Below, piece by piece: positions 25,213 through 34,003 of a stretch of DNA of 64,000 bases. This DNA is from JAHCHG01 sp041745765. GTDB taxonomy: Bacteria; Acidobacteriota; Blastocatellia; Pyrinomonadales; Pyrinomonadaceae. The notes under the pieces were generated by a model, which saw nothing but the letters and a program-made list of their open reading frames with translations, had not been told where the DNA came from and made no database searches. The translations under genes were made by a program, and so were the position numbers. Position 1 is the first letter of the stretch. Every line of letters begins with the position of its first letter. The stretch lies in assembly GCA_041745765.1 (NCBI GenBank), contig JBGTIH010000163.1:14290-78289 (forward strand). The letters are read 5' to 3'.

Positions 25213-25950
25213 CTACTCCATTTCCGATTCGTCAATATCGAAATTGGCATAGAGATTTTGCACATCGTCGTGGTCGTCAATCGCTTCGTAGAGTTTGAGC
25301 ATTTGTTTCGCGTCCATGCCTTCGAGTCTGACGTGAGTTTGCGGAATCATTGATATTTCGGCAACTTCCGGTTCGACACCGGCAGATTTTACGGCTTCCT
25401 GCACGACATCGAAATCTTCCTGCGAAGTGAAAATTTCAAAATTCCCCTCGTCGGTTTTCATATCTTCCGCGCCGGCTTCGATGGCAATTTCAAAAAGTTC
25501 TTCTTCGGATTTCGCGTTTTTGTCAATGACAATGTAGCCTTTGCGGTCAAAAAGCCACGCGACCGAACCGGATTCGCCCAAATTTCCGCCGTTTTTCGAT
25601 AAAAGATGCCGAAGTTCGGCGACCGTTCGATTACGGTTGTCGGTCATTGTTTCGATAAGGAGCGCAACGCCGCCGGGACCGTAGCCTTCGTAGGTGATTT
25701 CTTCGTAATTTACACCTTCGAGATCGCCCGTTCCGCGCTTGACGGCGCGTTCGATCGTATCGTTCGGCATATTCGCGGCTTTCGCATCCGTTACGGCTTT
25801 TCTAAGCCGCGCATTGGCATCCTGATCGCCGCCGCCGTCGCGCGCCGCCACCGTGATTTCCTTAATCAATCTCGTAAAAAGTTTCCCGCGTTTGGCATCT
25901 GTCGCGCCCTTTTTATGCTTAATAGTGTGCCATTTGGAATGTCCGGACAT
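25213..25950 (-). CDS. yebC: YebC/PmpR/TACO1-family protein
   Basis: 245 residues with the family start MSGHSKWHTIKHKKGATDA and the conserved NMPNDTIERAVKRG and YEGYGPGGVA motifs. Members were named as transcriptional regulators; recent work on relatives points to helping ribosomes through proline-rich stretches, so the role is uncertain. No RuvC or other Holliday-junction genes adjoin here, unlike in many genomes. Confidence 0.93.
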   Translation of the reverse strand: MSGHSKWHTIKHKKGATDAKRGKLFTRLIKEITVAARDGGGDQDANARLRKAVTDAKAANMPNDTIERAVKRGTGDLEGVNYEEITYEGYGPGGVALLIETMTDNRNRTVAELRHLLSKNGGNLGESGSVAWLFDRKGYIVIDKNAKSEEELFEIAIEAGAEDMKTDEGNFEIFTSQEDFDVVQEAVKSAGVEPEVAEISMIPQTHVRLEGMDAKQMLKLYEAIDDHDDVQNLYANFDIDESEME

Positions 25951-26119
25951 TATAAAATTCCTCTACCGTTTTCTTTTGCTTAAATGTTTATATAAAAAGG
26001 AAATATATCACGCGGCTTTTGAGTCGGGCAAATTCGGTTCTTTACAAAATCTTCATTTTTCCGTCACATTTTCTTAATTTTCAAATGTTTTAATGATTTT
26101 GGAAAGGAGACATATTTTT

Positions 26120-26338
26120 ATGCAAAAAGAAACGACCGTTTTATTTGTTTGTCTATTGATTTTGTTTGCAGACATTCTGAGCATCCGGCAGACGATAAAC
26201 TTTTGGCTAAACGACCAATTCTTCTTTAATCAATTTCCGGCAGTTGCGCTTTTAGCTGCTCTCGGTGCTTTTGCCGTTTTGCTTTTATGGATAAATTATG
26301 CACTGATTCGCAAAATTATCAGCCGTCAGTTGAATTAA
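26120..26338 (+). CDS. Two-helix membrane peptide
   Basis: 72 residues (from the ATG that follows a GGAAAGGAG ribosome site; nine in-frame residues upstream are ignored). Two hydrophobic segments (about 6-24 and 38-62) separated by a short NDQFFFNQF loop, then a basic tail. No family recognised. Its 3' end overlaps the convergent DUF167 gene by 20 bases. Confidence 0.6.
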   Translation: MQKETTVLFVCLLILFADILSIRQTINFWLNDQFFFNQFPAVALLAALGAFAVLLLWINYALIRKIISRQLN

Positions 26339-26618
26339 TTATTTTCAAAAATTTTGAGGAACTTAGATTTTCGATTCTCATCTGTTTGTTTTTGGCGGTT
26401 TTGCCGGTAATTATCGCCACCGCGCTTTTTGAAACGTCGAAGGTTTTCGCCAAAAATTTAACGAGTTCGGCATTTGCCGCACCATCAACCGGAGGCGCGG
26501 AAAGCCTGATTTTGAGCACACCATCTATTTCGCCGACGATTTCCGTTTTTGATGCTCGCGGCACAATTCGCACCGTAAAAATTACCGTGTCGTCTTTTTC
26601 GGAAAACTTAAGACTCAT
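26319..26618 (-). CDS. DUF167/YggU-family protein
   Basis: 99 residues with the family signature VRIVPRASKTEIVG and APPVDGAANAELVKFLA, ending in the VAIITGKTAKNKQM segment. YggU-like proteins are small, widely conserved and uncharacterised. It starts 18 bases after the WecA-like gene ends and is probably its downstream operon partner. Confidence 0.88.
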   Translation of the reverse strand: MSLKFSEKDDTVIFTVRIVPRASKTEIVGEIDGVLKIRLSAPPVDGAANAELVKFLAKTFDVSKSAVAIITGKTAKNKQMRIENLSSSKFLKIINSTDG

Positions 26619-26636
26619 TATTTCCGGTCGGTTGTC

Positions 26637-28445
26637 TTAACCTAAATCTATCGGCTCGATTTTTAACTGGGCTTGTTTTAACGAAACTTCAGTTTTCATG
26701 CAAATTTCCCGAACTTCCCTGAGGCGTTCGGGCGAAACATTTCGAAAAGAAAGTAAGATTTCCTCAATGCCGTTTTCAAGACAAATTGTTTGCAACGAAC
26801 CGTTTCCGCCGAAAACTTTCAGACCGCGAATGACTTTTCCTTTTTTCAGCGGATCGTCGTCCACAAATCCGACCGGTTTATAGTTCCAATCGGGATTATT
26901 CTCCAGTTCCCGCAAAAGCATCTCGCCGCCGTCGCCCGCGCCGTAAATCAAGACTTTGCGCTGAAGTTCGCCATTTGAAGGATTCGGCAAAAGCTGGCGG
27001 AAAAATCGAAAAGCAAGGCGGCTTCCGGCAAGCGCGACCAACAGCAACAGCGCGTCAACGAAAAAAACCGTGCGGGAAAACCCTTCAAAACGGTAAAGCA
27101 GTAAAATCGCTAAAATACTAAAAGCAGAGCTGATAACTATACCTTTGAAAAAAGTTATCGAATCATTGAGTCCCGTATAACGCCAGATGCCTCTATATAC
27201 GCCGACCGCTAAAAAGGTAAAGAGTTTTATGACAATTAAAATCGGAAGAGTTTTTACAAAAAGACTCCACGCTTCGGTATTTTCAAAAGGACCGAAGATT
27301 AAAAAATACGCGCCGTAATAACAGAGAGAGATCAGACAGGCATCAAGAATAACTTCAAAAATGCGCCGTTTGTGCGATAAATTTATCAAAAAGCCGTGCG
27401 CCGCATTATTTTGCAGCGCGAGTTCTTCTTCCTGCTCTTTATAAACCTTGACTTTGGCAAGATAAACGCCGATCAGCGTTAAAATCAAAGTAAAAACAAC
27501 AATCAAAGCAAGACTCTGAAAAGTTTCGAGTTCACGCACGAAAAGCGATAAAATACCGGCAAGAACGGCAAAACCGTAAAGCATCAAAACGGCGGAGCGT
27601 TCCGAAAGTCCGAGCGCGACAAGGCGGTGCGAGGTGTGATCGCGCCCGCCCTGCGAAGCCTTTCTGCCCCAGAGTTTGCGCAAAATCGTCACAAATGTCG
27701 TATCAAAGATCGGGACAAAAAGAATCAGCGCGGGAACTGCCAAAACCGAAACAATACTGCGCGAACGCCCGCCCATTTGAGTAAGCAAGACGCAAGCAGC
27801 GAGAAGAAATCCGACAAACATCGAACCGCCGTCGCCCATAAAAATCGAAGCCGGATTAAAATTAAAGACCAGAAAACCGAGCAGTGCGCCGATAAACACC
27901 GCCATTAAAACGAGTTCATCGGATTGCCCGCTCGCCGCAAATCCCAATGCCAGAATAATGGCGGCAATCGCCGAAATCCCAGCGGCAAGCCCGTCCATAT
28001 TGTCCAGCAGATTGATCGCATTAGTTATACCGATCAACCAGAATGCAGTGATCAAAATATTAAGAATATCGGAATCGGTCCACGGCAAAACCAGCCCGAA
28101 ACCGACGATGATCGCCACGCCGATAAATTGCCCGATAAGTTTTTGATACGGTTTTATCTGGAGATAATCGTCGAGCAGTCCGACGAAAAACAAAAACGAG
28201 CTGCCGCCTAAAATCACCATTGATTCCTGGTTAAGCGGCACAAACAGCAGAAACATTAGAACGACGGTCAGATAAATCGCCACGCCGCCCATCATCGCCG
28301 TCGGTCGTTTATGCCAGCGGTCGCTTTTCGGCGCGGCGACAAAGCCGTATTTCCTCGCAAATTTGCGAACTAGAAAAGTCAATAAAACGGACACCGCCAA
28401 ACTTAAAAGGGCAGCCGCCACCGGATTTGAGAACTCTTGAAACAT
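26637..28445 (-). CDS. WecA/MraY-type sugar-phosphate transferase fused to a PglF-N-like membrane and Rossmann module
   Basis: 602 residues. The N-terminal half (about 1-325) is a ten-or-so-helix polyprenyl-phosphate N-acetylhexosamine-1-phosphate transferase with DDYLQIKP (catalytic Asp pair), NAINLLDNMDGLAAG and RDHTSHRLV. It would start the lipid-linked repeat unit. The C-terminal half (about 350-602) has four membrane segments and a CoA_binding_3-like Rossmann domain (YGAGDGGEMLL), as in the front part of PglF/WbpM/CapD. The catalytic dehydratase half of those enzymes is missing. The fused pair at the end of the polysaccharide locus is the likely initiating enzyme. Confidence 0.82.
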   Translation of the reverse strand: MFQEFSNPVAAALLSLAVSVLLTFLVRKFARKYGFVAAPKSDRWHKRPTAMMGGVAIYLTVVLMFLLFVPLNQESMVILGGSSFLFFVGLLDDYLQIKPYQKLIGQFIGVAIIVGFGLVLPWTDSDILNILITAFWLIGITNAINLLDNMDGLAAGISAIAAIILALGFAASGQSDELVLMAVFIGALLGFLVFNFNPASIFMGDGGSMFVGFLLAACVLLTQMGGRSRSIVSVLAVPALILFVPIFDTTFVTILRKLWGRKASQGGRDHTSHRLVALGLSERSAVLMLYGFAVLAGILSLFVRELETFQSLALIVVFTLILTLIGVYLAKVKVYKEQEEELALQNNAAHGFLINLSHKRRIFEVILDACLISLCYYGAYFLIFGPFENTEAWSLFVKTLPILIVIKLFTFLAVGVYRGIWRYTGLNDSITFFKGIVISSAFSILAILLLYRFEGFSRTVFFVDALLLLVALAGSRLAFRFFRQLLPNPSNGELQRKVLIYGAGDGGEMLLRELENNPDWNYKPVGFVDDDPLKKGKVIRGLKVFGGNGSLQTICLENGIEEILLSFRNVSPERLREVREICMKTEVSLKQAQLKIEPIDLG

Positions 28446-28976
28446 AAGGATTTTTCATTAAGGGGAGTTTGCTTAACTAAAATTTTCGGAAAAAAATCTT
28501 GCGAATTTTTAGGTTAACATTTCGATCCGTAAAAATCAGGCAGACACGGGTAATTCTAGATATTTCATAAACTTTTTCATTTTTTTTGGAATTTCTGATG
28601 AATAATACCTTCGCCAATTTTGGCGTCAGGCACTGCGCAGCTTAGCTTTTTTTTAAGTTTAATCTAAACCGAAAATATCTGTCTGTATGATAGCGCACAT
28701 ATAAATCCTACTTAATTTGGCAAAGGTATTGTAATAAAAGCCCGCCATAAAAAAAATCTGTAATTCTTCTTTTGCGACAAAGTTTTTTCAAAGATTTGTA
28801 TTCAAACTCTGATTTTGTCGCAATAAAAGTTTTCGGGTTTTGCCCGCCGATGTACAGAAAGGCTGTGCTTTTCCGCAAGATGTTTTTTATCAAGAGGACT
28901 ATGCCTCACAATTTTCTACCCTTCATTTATATATAAACTTAAAGTTAAAACATAAATATTAAATTCGCCTTAACAT
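28446..28976. other. 530-base AT-rich gap with an inverted repeat
   Basis: No convincing gene. The repeat around TTTTGCGACAAAG (28770-28782) and ATTTTGTCGCAATAAAAG (28812 onward) gives an 11-pair stem. A 61-residue frame there overlaps the repeat and shows no protein-like pattern. The rest of the gap is plain AT-rich sequence upstream of the WecA-like gene, the likely place for its promoter. Confidence 0.5.
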
Positions 28977-30200
28977 TTACGTTAATTTTCTATAAACATT
29001 TTTAATATCGTTTACCAGACGATGCTTCGTGTATTTTTGTATCACAAATTGATGCCCGTTTCCAGTTGTTTGTTCGCGCAGAGCCGTACTTTGGGCTAAA
29101 TAGACCAATCCGGCATAGAAATCTTCCGGATTCGGGGAAGATACGCGAACGCCGCGCTCGCAGACGCTGAACCCTTTTTTTTCTTCCAGCGCATCACCGA
29201 GCAGATCTATTACGCCGCCGACGGAAGTGGAAATCACCGCCTTTTTATTTGCCATCGCTTCGATCAAGGAGAGCGGCGTGCCTTCGTTCAAAGAAGTCAG
29301 AGCGACAATGTCGAGACCGGCGTAAAACACATCGGCATCCTGGCGATTTCCGAGAAATTTCACTGTTTCGCCCAAATTTAATGCCGCCGCTTCCGCTTCC
29401 AAATCTTTTCTTAAATTTCCGTCTCCGATAATAATAAATTTTAGCGGTAAAGTGTTACCGATTTTTTTTTTATAAATTTCGGCAACTTTTAAGAAAAAAG
29501 AGATATTTTTTATCCCGGTTAAACGCCCGACCAGCCCGATCAGAATTTCATTTTCCTTCGCGCCGATTTCTTCGCGCAAAATATTTCGTTTTTCTTCCGT
29601 GTTTTCAAACGGCACAAGATCGAGTCCGAGCGGAATTATTTCAAATTGCTCTTTTTTGCCAACGCCGAATCGCCCGTGAATTTCCTCAAACTGCTGACGG
29701 CTGATAACGACGATTTTATCCGTAGCGATGCGGGCGAGAGTTTTCTCGATAAAGAGAAATATTTTTGTTTTAAAGTTGCCGTAATAGCTGTGAAAAACGT
29801 GTCCGTGATAGGTGTGAACGGTTTTAATGCGGCGCGGCTTTCCCAAAAGAGTCTTCGGCGTAAGCCATCGGTAAAAAAAAGCGGCGACTCTGCCGATAGT
29901 TCCGGCTTTGGCGGTGTGCGTGTGGATGATGTCGGGCTTTTCTTTTTTTATTTGCCGATAAACTTTTAGAAGCGAAACAATATCCTTCGGCGAAAGTTCT
30001 CGGCTCATTTCCTCGATAAAAACAGGTGTAATGCTGTTTTCGTCGGCAAAATAACTCATATCTTCTTCGCCTTCGGGAACTTTTCCGGCAAGCAAAACCG
30101 ATTGAAACTCCTCCGCGTCCTGCAACTCCTTTGTCAGCCAAACGACGTGCCGTGCAGGTCCGCCGACATTAAGCCGGGCGATAATACGAACTATTTTCAT
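28977..30200 (-). CDS. GT4-family glycosyltransferase
   Basis: 407 residues, GT-B fold. The N-terminal domain shows GGPARHVVWLTKEL (acceptor side); the C-terminal domain has LVGRLTGIKNISFF, the nucleotide-sugar loop and the EGTPLSLIEAMANKKAVIST signature with Glu for sugar-phosphate binding. It adds a sugar from a nucleotide donor to the growing repeat unit on the cytoplasmic face. It starts 151 bases after the RmlC-like gene across a repeat. Confidence 0.88.
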   Translation of the reverse strand: MKIVRIIARLNVGGPARHVVWLTKELQDAEEFQSVLLAGKVPEGEEDMSYFADENSITPVFIEEMSRELSPKDIVSLLKVYRQIKKEKPDIIHTHTAKAGTIGRVAAFFYRWLTPKTLLGKPRRIKTVHTYHGHVFHSYYGNFKTKIFLFIEKTLARIATDKIVVISRQQFEEIHGRFGVGKKEQFEIIPLGLDLVPFENTEEKRNILREEIGAKENEILIGLVGRLTGIKNISFFLKVAEIYKKKIGNTLPLKFIIIGDGNLRKDLEAEAAALNLGETVKFLGNRQDADVFYAGLDIVALTSLNEGTPLSLIEAMANKKAVISTSVGGVIDLLGDALEEKKGFSVCERGVRVSSPNPEDFYAGLVYLAQSTALREQTTGNGHQFVIQKYTKHRLVNDIKNVYRKLT

Positions 30201-30213
30201 AAGTCAGTTTTCA

Positions 30214-30352
30214 GAGTTTGCCGAGTTTGCAGGAGTTTGCGGAGTCTTTCTAGTTTACCGCTGCGTTCAAATTTCATCAGACCCGCAAACAACCCAAAAA
30301 ACTTGCCAAAACTTCTGCAAACATTCGGCAAACTTCGGCAAACTCGCCAAAC
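30214..30352. repeat. GTTTGC-word inverted repeat between RmlC-like and GT4 genes
   Basis: The left arm repeats AGTTTGC (AGAGTTTGCCGAGTTTGCAG onward) and the right arm repeats GGCAAACT (TTCGGCAAACTTCGGCAAAC onward). Arms pair imperfectly with short-word periodicity of about 8-9 bases. Confidence 0.65.
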
Positions 30353-30840
30353 TACAACCGGAAGATGGTATCGGGATCGTCTTCGTGGCGGATTTCGTCT
30401 ATTTCTTCGCTTTTGCCTTCGCCCATAAAGAGGCGGTTCGGGCAGTTGATGACCATTCCTTTCTCAAGCGCGCTGACGTTTTTGTAAGCGTGAACAACGC
30501 CTTTCGGAATAATGACGGCTTGGGGATTATCTGCGCCGACAAACATTGTCATCATATATTGAAAGGTCGCAGAACTTACGCGGTTATCCCACAGGCGAAG
30601 CTTGAAATTGCCCGGACCTAAAAAGCAAAAAAGATCAGCCTGATCAATATGCTCGTGCGGACCGCGCTGCACATTCGGTTCTGTCAAAGAAATATAAGCC
30701 ATCGCCGGATAAAATTCCGCTTCGATCTCATCGTGCCGGAAAAGCTCGGCGAGCCACCCGCGTTCATCCACAAATTTCCTGATCGGATAAACAACCACAT
30801 CCGCAATCTTGCCCTTCGTAAAAATATTTTCTTGATTCAT
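30352..30840 (-). CDS. RmlC-like cupin (sugar-nucleotide 3,5-epimerase family)
   Basis: 163 residues from the start MNQENIF; a 61-residue upstream open extension lies in repeat DNA and is rejected. Cupin strands VVVYPIRKFVDERGWLAELF, HEHIDQADLFCFLG and QAVIIPKGVVHAYKN are those of the dTDP-4-dehydrorhamnose 3,5-epimerase superfamily. It is shorter and more divergent than the second RmlC in this window, so it may be a different sugar epimerase or ketoisomerase-like cupin. Neighbour of the RmlA-like gene. Confidence 0.78.
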   Translation of the reverse strand: MNQENIFTKGKIADVVVYPIRKFVDERGWLAELFRHDEIEAEFYPAMAYISLTEPNVQRGPHEHIDQADLFCFLGPGNFKLRLWDNRVSSATFQYMMTMFVGADNPQAVIIPKGVVHAYKNVSALEKGMVINCPNRLFMGEGKSEEIDEIRHEDDPDTIFRL

Positions 30841-30849
30841 ATAATGAAA

Positions 30850-30950
30850 TCCTTTGCGTATCTTTGCGCCTGACTCCAGCGTCCTTTGCGGTAAAATAAA
30901 GAACCTTAACCGCAAAGGGCGCAAAGTTTTTCGCAAAGAACGCAAAGGGG
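30850..30950. repeat. CGCAAAG-word inverted repeat between RmlA and RmlC-like genes
   Basis: CCTTTGCGTATCTTTGCG and GTCCTTTGCGGTAA on the left pair with AACCGCAAAGGGCGCAAAG and CGCAAAGAACGCAAAGG on the right. The CGCAAAG unit recurs about every 9 bases. Confidence 0.7.
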
Positions 30951-30952
30951 AT

Positions 30953-31681
30953 TTATATTTTATTCGCGCCCGTTTTTGCCACCAGATTTGTGGCATGCAG
31001 AAGGCTTTCGAAAGTTCCCGCATCCGTCCACCAGCCGCCCAGTTCGCCCCAGGTCATCTCACCGCGCCGGATATAATGATTATTGACATCCGTGATTTCC
31101 AGTTCGCCTCGAGCGGAAGGCTCTAAGGTCTTGATAATATCAAAGACGGTATTATCGTAAAAATAAATACCGATCACGGCAAAATCCGATTTCGGATTTT
31201 CGGGTTTTTCCTCGATTTGGACAACGCGGCTGCCATCGAGTTCCGGTACGCCGAACCGCTGCGGGTCATGAACCTGTTTTAATAAAATCTTTGCACCTTT
31301 GCCCTGCTGCCTGTAATCATCTGCCGCGGCGCGGATATTATTTTCGATGATATTATCGCCCAACACGACACAGATAGCTTCGTCATCGGCAAAATGCTCG
31401 ACCAGGGAAAGCGCATCGGCAATGCCGCCTTCGCCTTCCTGGTAGGTATAATTTACGTGTTTAAGTCCGAAATCCTTGCCGTTCCCCAAAAGTTTGAGAA
31501 AATCCCCGGCAGAATTTCCGCCCGTAACGATCATAATATCGTCAATCCCGGCATTAATCAGCGTTTTAATCGGATAATAGATCATCGGCTGATCATAAAC
31601 GGGCAGCAAATGCTTATTCGTAACTTTTGTTAAAGGCTTGAGCCGTGAACCCAAACCGCCTGCTAATACTACACCTTTCAT
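30953..31681 (-). CDS. rfbA: Short glucose-1-phosphate nucleotidyltransferase (RmlA-like)
   Basis: 242 residues with the LAGGLGSRLKPLTKVTNKHL signature loop, the DNII metal motif, and ITDVNNHYI and GWWTDAGTFESL late motifs. It makes a dTDP-hexose (most likely dTDP-glucose) from hexose-1-phosphate and dTTP. It is about 50 residues shorter than E. coli RmlA and lacks the C-terminal dimer/allosteric extension, so feedback by dTDP-rhamnose may be absent. No rmlB is seen in the window. Confidence 0.85.
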   Translation of the reverse strand: MKGVVLAGGLGSRLKPLTKVTNKHLLPVYDQPMIYYPIKTLINAGIDDIMIVTGGNSAGDFLKLLGNGKDFGLKHVNYTYQEGEGGIADALSLVEHFADDEAICVVLGDNIIENNIRAAADDYRQQGKGAKILLKQVHDPQRFGVPELDGSRVVQIEEKPENPKSDFAVIGIYFYDNTVFDIIKTLEPSARGELEITDVNNHYIRRGEMTWGELGGWWTDAGTFESLLHATNLVAKTGANKI

Positions 31682-31700
31682 ATATTTTGATTTAATTTTT

Positions 31701-31850
31701 TAACGCAAAGGCGCAAAAACGCGAAGGCGCAAAGTTTTTTTAGTTATTTTTGAAATTATTACGTTAATTTTAATTATAAACCCGGTCTATCAAAAAAGCC
31801 TTGTATATTTTCTTACCTTTGCACCCTTGTGCCTTTGCGCCTTCGCGTTA
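31701..31850. repeat. CGCAAAG-word inverted repeat upstream of the RmlA gene
   Basis: Left arm TAACGCAAAGGCGCAAAAACGCG then AAGGCGCAAAG (31701-31734); right arm ACCTTTGCACCC then TTGTGCCTTTGCGCCTTCGC GTTA (31815-31850). Arms are near-complementary with an 80-base AT-rich loop. It lies between asnB and rfbA on the same strand. Confidence 0.75.
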
Positions 31851-31897
31851 AATATTTGGTGCTTCCCTTCGCGCCCCCCCGCTTTAAATATTCCCCA

Positions 31898-33781
31898 CTA
31901 ATCTATAAATCTTTGAAACCATAATTCCAACATTAAAAGAGTCCAGATTTGATAGGTATAATCTTTTTCGGAATTTATATGTTCCTCGACATATTTCCGC
32001 ATCATTTCCGGCTTGATAATTCCGCGATTTATAGATTTTTCCGATAAAAGAATCTCGCGCACGAAATCTTTCATATTGGAGCGAAACCAATTGCCGACGG
32101 GTATGCCGAAACCCATTTTGCGCCGGTAGATCACCTCCGGCGGAACGAGCCGCGCGGCAACCTTTTTCAGCAGGGATTTTGTTTCAGCGGAGCGCATCTT
32201 CATCTTTTCGGGCAGACTTGCCGCAAATTCGATCACTTTATGATCGAGAAATGGCGACCGCGCTTCGAGCGAATTTGCCATCGAAGCAATATCGACCTTG
32301 ACCAGCAGATCATTGGGCAGATATGTCATCTGATCCGTTAAAAGCGTTGCATCCAGAATACCCGAACCATTGGCACGGGAAAACCAATCGCCGATAAAGC
32401 GGGCGGCATCGTAAGAATCTATTTTCCGGGCGAAATCCGCCGTATATAGTTCCGCCTTGGATTTGCGGTCAATTGCCGAAACCCAGCGGAAATATCTTTC
32501 TACTTTGTCAAGACTCGCGGCTTTGACAAATCTTTTCAGATCACGCGCGCGGCTGCGTTTTATTTCTGAGGTCGGGATCAGATCAACCGCTTTTTCGATA
32601 AATGCCTTTCGCAAAATGCGCGGGATTTTATGATATTGCTCCGCCAAACGCATGGCGGCATAGCGTTCGTACCCGGCAAAAGATTCATCACCGCCGTCGC
32701 CGTTTAAGGCAACGGTTACGTGCTTGCGGGTTTCCTTTGCAACATAATAGGTCGGGATGGCAGAGGAATCCGCATAAGGTTCGCCGTAATGTTCGACCAG
32801 AAGCGGAAGAATTTCGAGAGCGTTGGGTTTGACAATAAATTCGTTGTATTCCGCACCAACGTGATCGGCGACGATTTTGGCATATTTGAGTTCGCTGAAA
32901 TCCTGCTCTTCAAAACCGATGGAAAAGGTTTTAACAGGCTTTTCGCTCGCCTCAGCCATCAGCGCGACAACCGCTGAAGAATCAACTCCGCCCGAAAGAA
33001 ATGCGCCCAGCGGAACTTCCGAAATCATCCGCAAACGCGTAGATTCGCGCAGGATTCGCGTTGTTTCCTCAATCGCTTCCTCTTCCGTAATTTTTATTTT
33101 TTTAGAAAAATCGGGCGACCAATATCTCTTGATCTCGATATTGCCATCCTTCCAACGCATCCAATGCGCGGGTTCCAGCTTGCGGATTTGGCGAAAAGCG
33201 GTGAGCGGCGCGGGAACGCACAGGAAGCTGAGATAAGCATCAATCGCCTCAAAATCAACTTCGCGGGAAATATCAGGGTGTGCTAATAACGCTGTAAACT
33301 CCGAACCGAAGATCAGATCGCCGTTTGCCTGATGGGAATAAAGCAGAGGCTTTTTCCCGACGCGGTCGCGGGCGATAAAGAGAGATTTTTCCCGTGAATC
33401 CCAGATGGCAAAGGCAAACATCCCGCGCAGGGAATTAACGCAATCTGCGCCGTATTCATCATAAAGCCGGATGATTACCTCGGTGTCGGAATTGGTATTA
33501 AAGCGATGCCCGCGCTTTTCCAGATCGCTTTTTAGCTCTTGAAAATTATAGATCTCGCCATTAAAAACAATCGCTTTGGTTTTATCTTCATTAAAGATCG
33601 GCTGTTTGCCATGAGCAATATCAATAATAGAAAGCCGCCGCATCGCCAGAGCCACCGATTTATTTATATAAAACCCGTCATCATCAGGCCCGCGATGTAC
33701 AATACACCGATTCATTCGCTCTAATGTTTCACGATCTGCAATCTGTGAGTTGTTTTTAACGAAGCCGACGATGCCGCACAT
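31898..33781 (-). CDS. asnB: Asparagine synthase (glutamine-hydrolysing)-like amidotransferase
   Basis: 627 residues. Cys2 begins the Ntn glutaminase domain (MCGIVGFVK), with the RGPDDDG and NGEIYNF motifs. The synthetase domain has the ATP-binding SGGVDS (263-268) and NGDGGDESFAGYERY. Family members make asparagine or amidate other carboxylates. Inside a polysaccharide locus such enzymes (WbpS-like) amidate uronic acids, so sugar amidation is a plausible alternative to free asparagine synthesis. Confidence 0.87.
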   Translation of the reverse strand: MCGIVGFVKNNSQIADRETLERMNRCIVHRGPDDDGFYINKSVALAMRRLSIIDIAHGKQPIFNEDKTKAIVFNGEIYNFQELKSDLEKRGHRFNTNSDTEVIIRLYDEYGADCVNSLRGMFAFAIWDSREKSLFIARDRVGKKPLLYSHQANGDLIFGSEFTALLAHPDISREVDFEAIDAYLSFLCVPAPLTAFRQIRKLEPAHWMRWKDGNIEIKRYWSPDFSKKIKITEEEAIEETTRILRESTRLRMISEVPLGAFLSGGVDSSAVVALMAEASEKPVKTFSIGFEEQDFSELKYAKIVADHVGAEYNEFIVKPNALEILPLLVEHYGEPYADSSAIPTYYVAKETRKHVTVALNGDGGDESFAGYERYAAMRLAEQYHKIPRILRKAFIEKAVDLIPTSEIKRSRARDLKRFVKAASLDKVERYFRWVSAIDRKSKAELYTADFARKIDSYDAARFIGDWFSRANGSGILDATLLTDQMTYLPNDLLVKVDIASMANSLEARSPFLDHKVIEFAASLPEKMKMRSAETKSLLKKVAARLVPPEVIYRRKMGFGIPVGNWFRSNMKDFVREILLSEKSINRGIIKPEMMRKYVEEHINSEKDYTYQIWTLLMLELWFQRFID

Positions 33782-34003
33782 ATTTTTTTTATGAAATAAA
33801 AGACTGAAGCGCTGGGCGTCCCGCTTGCATGAGCGCGAAAAAGCCCTTAATTAAAATAATCCCGATTTTATTTGAAAGCCGATTCATCCATTATGGCTTT
33901 AATCCGTCAGAGATATTCAAAATAATTCTTTGTGTTCTTTGTAGCTAAGAGTTTTTTTACCGTAAATGACGCGTAAAAAAGTTTACAAATTTTTCCTTAC
34001 TAT

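Noticed and set aside
28708..28893. 61-residue frame in the gap upstream of the WecA-like gene
   Set aside because: It overlaps an inverted repeat, has no start signals and no protein-like pattern.
30841..31023. 61-residue N-terminal extension of the RmlC-like cupin
   Set aside because: It is encoded by the repeat and by part of the preceding RmlA gene; the family starts at MNQENIF.
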